Below, piece after piece: positions 60,091 through 64,000 of a stretch of 64,000 nucleotides of DNA. The position numbers and the translations under genes are program-made. Position 1 is the first letter of the stretch. Each line of letters opens with the position of its first letter. The stretch comes from an uncultured Methanomassiliicoccus sp. (lineage in GTDB: Archaea; Thermoplasmatota; Thermoplasmata; Methanomassiliicoccales; Methanomassiliicoccaceae): positions 1 to 64,000 of the forward strand of contig CALUEU010000005.1 of assembly GCA_944319735.1 (NCBI GenBank), written 5' to 3'. A model generated the notes under the pieces. That model was not told where the DNA came from, ran no database searches, and was given only the letters and a program-made list of their open reading frames with translations.

Positions 60091-61173
60091 ATGGCAAAGA
60101 TGTGGATTAACATGGGTCCTCAGCACCCTATGACACACGGTCTCTGGAATCTTCGTATTGAAGTAGATGGAGAAACCGTTACAAACTCTGAGCCAGTTAT
60201 TGGATATCTTCACCGCGGGTGGGAAAAGATGGTGGAGGACAGAACCTACCCCCAGATTATTCCCATGGCCGACAGACTTTGCTATGGTTCATCATACACA
60301 TGGAGCCACGTATATTGTTTAGCTGTAGAAGATCTCATGGAATTAGAAGTTCCTGAGCGTGCTAAATACATCCGTGTTATTGCTGACGAACTGCAAAGAA
60401 TAGCCTCACATCTGATGTGGTTGGCTGCTATCGGTCCAGACCTTGGTAACCTGACTATTTTCCTATATGCAATGAGGGAAAGAGAGCTTTTCATGGATCT
60501 TTTCCAGTCATTGTGCGGTGCGAGAATGACATATAATTATACTCGTATCGGCGGTGTCAGAAACGACACTACACCAGAATGGGAAAGAGACCTTGTTAGA
60601 ACTCTAGACTTTTTTGAAAAGCGTATGGTTGAATACGAAGACCTCGTCGATCGTAACGTTGTTTTCAGAATGAGAATGGAAGGTCTAGCGCCTCTCTCTG
60701 CAGCAGACGCCATTAACCTCGGCGTTACAGGACCAAGCCTGCGTGGAAGCGGTGTGGACTTTGATGTCCGCCAAGATGATCCATATGAAGTCTATGAAAA
60801 CTTAGACTGGCATCCATGCGTACAGCCCGACTGTGATGTTTACGCAAGGTATAGAGTTAGAATGGACGAAATGAGGATGTCCGTCCAGATTATTCGCGAC
60901 GCTCTCAAAAAGATGCCTAAGGGTCCTGTTAGAGTAAAGCCACCGCGCTATGCTCCAGAAGGCACAGGTATGGCCAGAATGGAAGACCCTCGTGGAGAGA
61001 GTCTGATGTATGTTATAGGTGATGGAACAGAGAAGCCATTCAGATTGAAGGTAAGAAGTCCTTTCTTCGTAACGCTTTCTGCCGCACCTGTCATGGTTAA
61101 CGGATGCAAAGTCGCAGATGTCCCGTCCATTATGGGTATGATTGACGTCTGTATGGGTGAAACGGACAGGTGA
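60091..61173 (+). CDS. fpoD: F420H2 dehydrogenase-like subunit FpoD (NuoD)
   Basis: The 360-residue protein starts AKMWINMGPQHPMTHGLWNL and has GYLHRGWEKMVEDRTYPQII, the ELQRIASHLMWLAAIGPDLG block and PRGESLMYVIGDGTEKPFRL. It is the 49-kDa-type subunit that lies at the quinone/methanophenazine site. GGAGG lies before ATG 60091. A single base separates it from the fpoC stop. Confidence 0.97.
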   Translation: MAKMWINMGPQHPMTHGLWNLRIEVDGETVTNSEPVIGYLHRGWEKMVEDRTYPQIIPMADRLCYGSSYTWSHVYCLAVEDLMELEVPERAKYIRVIADELQRIASHLMWLAAIGPDLGNLTIFLYAMRERELFMDLFQSLCGARMTYNYTRIGGVRNDTTPEWERDLVRTLDFFEKRMVEYEDLVDRNVVFRMRMEGLAPLSAADAINLGVTGPSLRGSGVDFDVRQDDPYEVYENLDWHPCVQPDCDVYARYRVRMDEMRMSVQIIRDALKKMPKGPVRVKPPRYAPEGTGMARMEDPRGESLMYVIGDGTEKPFRLKVRSPFFVTLSAAPVMVNGCKVADVPSIMGMIDVCMGETDR

Positions 61174-61178
61174 TTTAG

Positions 61179-62264
61179 ATGACGTCTATTGATTTATGGG
61201 GCGGAATGGATGCCTTAACAAACTGGTTGATGGATGACGTTTTAGGCGCTCTCTTCAACTGGCTTGGTCTTCACGGACTCGCAGACTTCCTTATGAGCGA
61301 TACCTTGGGAACAGTAATTATGCTGCTGCTCATTGGTATCTTTGTCTTCATTGTCGGATTCCTTGTTGACATTACAATGATCTGGCAAGAACGTAAGATG
61401 TTAGGAAGGCTGATGGATCGTAGAGGTACAATGGTTGGTCCTTTGGGTTATTTCCAAAACATCGCTGATGGTTTGAAGACCTTCTTGAAGGAGACAATTA
61501 TTCCTGAAAATGCTGATGAAGGCGTTTTCAACTTAGTGCCTGTTCTTTACATTGGAACATCTGTACTTTTGTTAGGTACTCTTCCTCTGAGTACACAGTG
61601 GTACATGTCCAACTCTGAACTGGGTGTGCTTCTGACTTTTGCAATCTTCTGTATTGCACCGTTCGTTATTCTGCTCGGTGGGTGGGCTTCAAACAACAAG
61701 TATACCCTCATCGGTGGAATGCGTGCAGCCGCACAGATTATCTCTTATGAAATCCCGTTGTTCTTGGCAGTAGTGTCAGTAATCATTCTGACTGGAAGCA
61801 TGAACTATGGTGATATCGTAGCCTGGCAGCAGGCCAATGTGTGGCTAGGAATACCATTGATCATTGGTTTCATAGTATTCTTCATAGGAATTATCGCTGA
61901 AGCAGAAAGGGTTCCTTTCGATCTTCCTGAAGCAGAAGCTGAACTTGTAGAAGGATGGGGTACAGAATACGGTGGTTTCAGATTCGGTTTAATGATGCTT
62001 ACTGATTACTTCCGAGGTTATGCCGGTTGTGCAGTAGTTGTCTTATTATTCCTCGGTGGATGGGACGGACCAGGCTTCATTCCAGAAGAAATATGGTTCT
62101 TACTCAAAGCATTCATCGTGTTTGCCGTTATGATCTGGGTAAGAGGTGCTCTGCCTCGTGTCAGGACCGATCAGATCCTGAGCATCGGGTGGAAGAGACT
62201 GTTGCCTCTAGCTGCAATCAACGTTTTCATTGCAATCGCATTAAAAGCACTGGGAGTGTTCTAA
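61179..62264 (+). CDS. fpoH: F420H2 dehydrogenase-like subunit FpoH (NuoH)
   Basis: The 361-residue protein has eight or nine membrane helices and the NuoH motifs ITMIWQERKMLGRLMDRRGT, VGPLGYFQNIADGLKTFLKE, AEAERVPFDLPEAEAELVEG and YGGFRFGLMMLTDYFRG. It joins the peripheral and membrane arms. fpoI follows after one base. Confidence 0.97.
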   Translation: MTSIDLWGGMDALTNWLMDDVLGALFNWLGLHGLADFLMSDTLGTVIMLLLIGIFVFIVGFLVDITMIWQERKMLGRLMDRRGTMVGPLGYFQNIADGLKTFLKETIIPENADEGVFNLVPVLYIGTSVLLLGTLPLSTQWYMSNSELGVLLTFAIFCIAPFVILLGGWASNNKYTLIGGMRAAAQIISYEIPLFLAVVSVIILTGSMNYGDIVAWQQANVWLGIPLIIGFIVFFIGIIAEAERVPFDLPEAEAELVEGWGTEYGGFRFGLMMLTDYFRGYAGCAVVVLLFLGGWDGPGFIPEEIWFLLKAFIVFAVMIWVRGALPRVRTDQILSIGWKRLLPLAAINVFIAIALKALGVF

Positions 62265-62265
62265 A

Positions 62266-63024
62266 ATGGCTGAAGCAATAAGATCCAATAAGCAGAGGTC
62301 TAAAGAGCTAGGCCTGACTGGTTTCATCCTAAAGCCTCTTGCCCTTACATTAAAACAAACTCTCAAATCTACGGTCCACAAGCCGACCACTGTCTTGTAT
62401 CCTTGGGAGAAACTAGTTCTACCCGACGTATATCGTGGCCGCCCAGGACTCAGGTTTGACAAGTGCATCGGTTGCGGCGTATGCATGCGCATCTGCCCTA
62501 ACAGGTGTATTGATATGATGGAAGTCGACGATCTTCCTAAAGAAGGCGTTGAGACTCCTAAGAAAGTAAAGAGACCGAGAGTAAATGTCGGACGCTGCAT
62601 GATGTGTGGCTACTGTGCGGAATACTGTCCCACAGATGCTATGATCGTCACGCCTGAATATGAATTAGCCTCATTTACCCGCGGAGCATTGATTTATGAT
62701 CCTTATCAGTTGCAATATGATGGGGTGCCAGGAAACGAAGTTCACATTTTGGAAGTATTGCCAGCAGAACTTCATACCGGAGCAGCTCCCAGACCTGCAT
62801 TAGAGAACAAGGATCTACCATCTCTTGAAGACAGCAAGTGCATTGGATGCACAAAGTGTGCAAAAGCATGCCCTGTTGACGCTGTTGAAATGAAGGAGAT
62901 GGGTGTAAATGAAAAAGGTCGTCCAATTAAGAGGCCTGTTTTCGATAATGATAAGTGCGTATCTTGTGAAAACTGCGTAGAAGTTTGCCCCAAGAGCGCG
63001 CTCTGTATGAAGGAGGTGCAGTAA
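62266..63024 (+). CDS. fpoI: FpoI (NuoI) ferredoxin subunit with four [4Fe-4S] motifs
   Basis: The 252-residue protein has the expected two clusters, CIGCGVCMRICPNRC (residues 67-81) and CMMCGYCAEYCPTDA (111-125). A C-terminal extension then holds two more: CIGCTKCAKACPVDA (192-206) and CVSCENCVEVCPKSA (231-245). Standard FpoI/NuoI is about 140-180 residues with two. The extension may take electrons from ferredoxin or another donor if, as in relatives, FpoF is missing. FpoJ overlaps its stop. Confidence 0.94.
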   Translation: MAEAIRSNKQRSKELGLTGFILKPLALTLKQTLKSTVHKPTTVLYPWEKLVLPDVYRGRPGLRFDKCIGCGVCMRICPNRCIDMMEVDDLPKEGVETPKKVKRPRVNVGRCMMCGYCAEYCPTDAMIVTPEYELASFTRGALIYDPYQLQYDGVPGNEVHILEVLPAELHTGAAPRPALENKDLPSLEDSKCIGCTKCAKACPVDAVEMKEMGVNEKGRPIKRPVFDNDKCVSCENCVEVCPKSALCMKEVQ

Positions 63025-63317
63025 TGGCCTGGGAGATTCTAGGAGCATCCATAGGCTGGGACGAATTCTTCTTCCTATTCTTTGCTATAGTGACAATCGC
63101 TGGAGCAATATTGGTGTTGTATTCCAAAGAAATTGTACGTAGCGTTATGTGGCTCGCTTTGGCGTTCATGGGTGTAGCGTTTACTTACATCTTCTTAGGA
63201 GCTGAATTCCTTGCGTTGATTCAGATTTTGATTTATGTCGGAGCAGTTTCAGTTCTGATGCTGTTCGGTATCATGCTGACAAAGCGCAAACTGTTGGGCG
63301 GTGATCGCGGTGAATAA
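63024..63317 (+). CDS. FpoJ N-terminal part (NuoJ)
   Basis: The 97-residue protein has three membrane helices (FFFLFFAIVTIAGAILVLYS, VMWLALAFMGVAFTYIFLGA, IQILIYVGAVSVLMLFGIML) matching the first half of NuoJ. In methanogen fpo operons NuoJ is often split in two; the second part follows. GGAGGTG precedes ATG 63024. Confidence 0.92.
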   Translation: MAWEILGASIGWDEFFFLFFAIVTIAGAILVLYSKEIVRSVMWLALAFMGVAFTYIFLGAEFLALIQILIYVGAVSVLMLFGIMLTKRKLLGGDRGE

Positions 63318-63561
63318 GCGTGTAGTATACTCAGTCGTGATGGTGCTCGTCGGAGTGCTGTTCTTATCAGTATTGCTGTGGCCTATTCTAACAGGCGATT
63401 TTTCAACAGGATATACTCAGCAGAATACTGACACATATGAGCTTGGTCAACTGATGTTTGATAACTACGGACTAGCTCTGATTGGAGTAGGAATTGTGTT
63501 ATTCGTCTCTATGCTTGGAGGCGTATATCTTGCAAAAGAAGAGGAGGAGGATAAGGAATGA
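63310..63561 (+). CDS. FpoJ C-terminal part (NuoJ)
   Basis: The 83-residue protein has two membrane helices ([40 protein letters not shown]) and a middle [17 protein letters not shown] typical of the NuoJ second half. GTG 63310 follows GGTGAT and overlaps the first part; GTG 63301 is the alternative. fpoK overlaps its stop. Confidence 0.88.
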   Translation: MNKRVVYSVVMVLVGVLFLSVLLWPILTGDFSTGYTQQNTDTYELGQLMFDNYGLALIGVGIVLFVSMLGGVYLAKEEEEDKE

Positions 63562-63860
63562 TCCCGTTAGAATGGTTCCTCTGTCTTTCAGCAATTCTCT
63601 TCGTAATTGGGGCAGTAGGAGTCCTCACAAAAAGAAATGCAATCATCGTACTGATGTGTGTTGAACTTATGCTAAATGCAGCCAACATAAACTTTGTCGC
63701 ATTCTCTTCATACACTGGAGGATTGACAGGACAGGTGTTTGCAGTGTTTGCTATTGCTATAGCTGCAGCTGAAGTAGCAGTAGGTCTTGCTATTGTAATG
63801 ACCTTGTACAAAGCCAGGGACACCGTCAACGTTGACGAAGTCAAACTCTTGAGGTGGTAA
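63558..63860 (+). CDS. fpoK: F420H2 dehydrogenase-like subunit FpoK (NuoK)
   Basis: The 100-residue protein has three membrane helices and the conserved Glu-containing pattern [20 protein letters not shown] and [20 protein letters not shown]. It is the antiporter-like small subunit next to FpoJ. The ATG overlaps the fpoJ stop (ATGA). fpoL starts 1 base after its stop. Confidence 0.96.
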   Translation: MIPLEWFLCLSAILFVIGAVGVLTKRNAIIVLMCVELMLNAANINFVAFSSYTGGLTGQVFAVFAIAIAAAEVAVGLAIVMTLYKARDTVNVDEVKLLRW

Positions 63861-63861
63861 A

Positions 63862-64000
63862 GTGTTCGCTGAATATGCCTGGTTAATTCCCATCTTTCCA
63901 TTGATTGCGTTTGTAATCGTTGGTTTCTTGGGAAACAAATTGTTTAAAAAAGCGGAAGGAGGAGCACCAATCGCAATCATCATGGCTGCGATCTCCTGTG
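63862..64000 (+). CDS. fpoL: FpoL (NuoL), N-terminus only
   Basis: GTG 63862, with GAGGTGG upstream, opens a frame to the right edge. It reads FAEYAWLIPIFPLIAFVIVG then a turn and another hydrophobic stretch, as at the start of NuoL/FpoL. Only 46 residues are in the window. Confidence 0.85.
   Translation, partial: MFAEYAWLIPIFPLIAFVIVGFLGNKLFKKAEGGAPIAIIMAAISC

Noticed and set aside
1-64000. CRISPR array or intact insertion sequence
   Set aside because: No regularly spaced repeats, cas genes or complete transposase with terminal repeats were found.

Overview
The window looks like about 64 kb of an AT-rich (roughly 40% GC) euryarchaeal methanogen of the Thermoplasmata branch, most likely the order Methanomassiliicoccales. 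The evidence is: an F420H2-dehydrogenase-like fpoABCDHIJJKL operon at the right end, a protein matching methanogenesis marker 11, a Ta0216-type B12-binding radical SAM protein, archaeal PurP, Nep1, CarS, RPA, XPD-type helicase, RpoK and ribosomal protein S2, archaeal TATA boxes, some starts that look leaderless, and large adhesin-like surface proteins of the kind found in gut lineages. TAG ends only 2 of about 70 genes, as expected in a lineage that can reassign TAG to pyrrolysine, although no pyl gene lies here. The species assignment is inference.

Layout. 1-4.2 kb: a surface protein with InlB-like repeats (reverse strand, running off the left edge), then a long G-poor A-rich tract and a degraded gene. 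4.2-7.1 kb: a flavin PPOX (Nim-like) protein, a metallo-beta-lactamase-like protein, and an ACT plus UPF0210 pair. 7.4-10 kb: a beta-helix surface protein. 10-18.7 kb: mostly single genes (DUF2148 ferredoxin, MscS channel, small membrane proteins, a zinc-PLC-like protein, CBS pair, DUF4143 ATPase, MarR regulator, 2-hydroxyacid dehydrogenase, and an accessory pair including a DUF4261 gene broken by TGA). 18.7-31.3 kb: core metabolism and information processing (acyl-CoA synthetase, rpoK-rpsB-Memo, RPA operon, purP-nep1, pdxS, aminotransferase, hypB with an unusual Cys/His-tailed small protein).

31.6-43.8 kb is a cobalamin region. A paaK-like ligase with a tandem-ACT protein is followed by cbiL-cbiF-cbiH-cbiC on the reverse strand. 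These diverge from cbiD-cbiG-cbiJET on the forward strand, where CbiJ, CbiE and CbiT are fused into one protein. A CbiMNQO cobalt importer follows. Together these cover cobalt-precorrin-2 to cobyrinate and cobalt uptake. A repeated ATCCAATATT element sits in both cbi control regions.

43.9-58.5 kb: a sodium/solute symporter with a 38-residue accessory peptide and two paralogous small proteins, a serine pathway pair (class V aminotransferase plus serA) behind a possibly structured leader, an XPD-like helicase, carS, pyrE, a family-4 uracil-DNA glycosylase, methanogenesis marker 11, uppS, the radical SAM protein and proC. 58.7-64 kb: the fpo operon, with an FpoI that carries four rather than two [4Fe-4S] motifs.

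No tRNA, rRNA, CRISPR array or intact insertion sequence was recognised. The most interesting signals are regulatory: a 19-bp element repeated exactly before the RPA operon and the zinc-PLC gene, the cbi operator candidate, and a His/Asp/Cys-rich leader ORF before cbiM.
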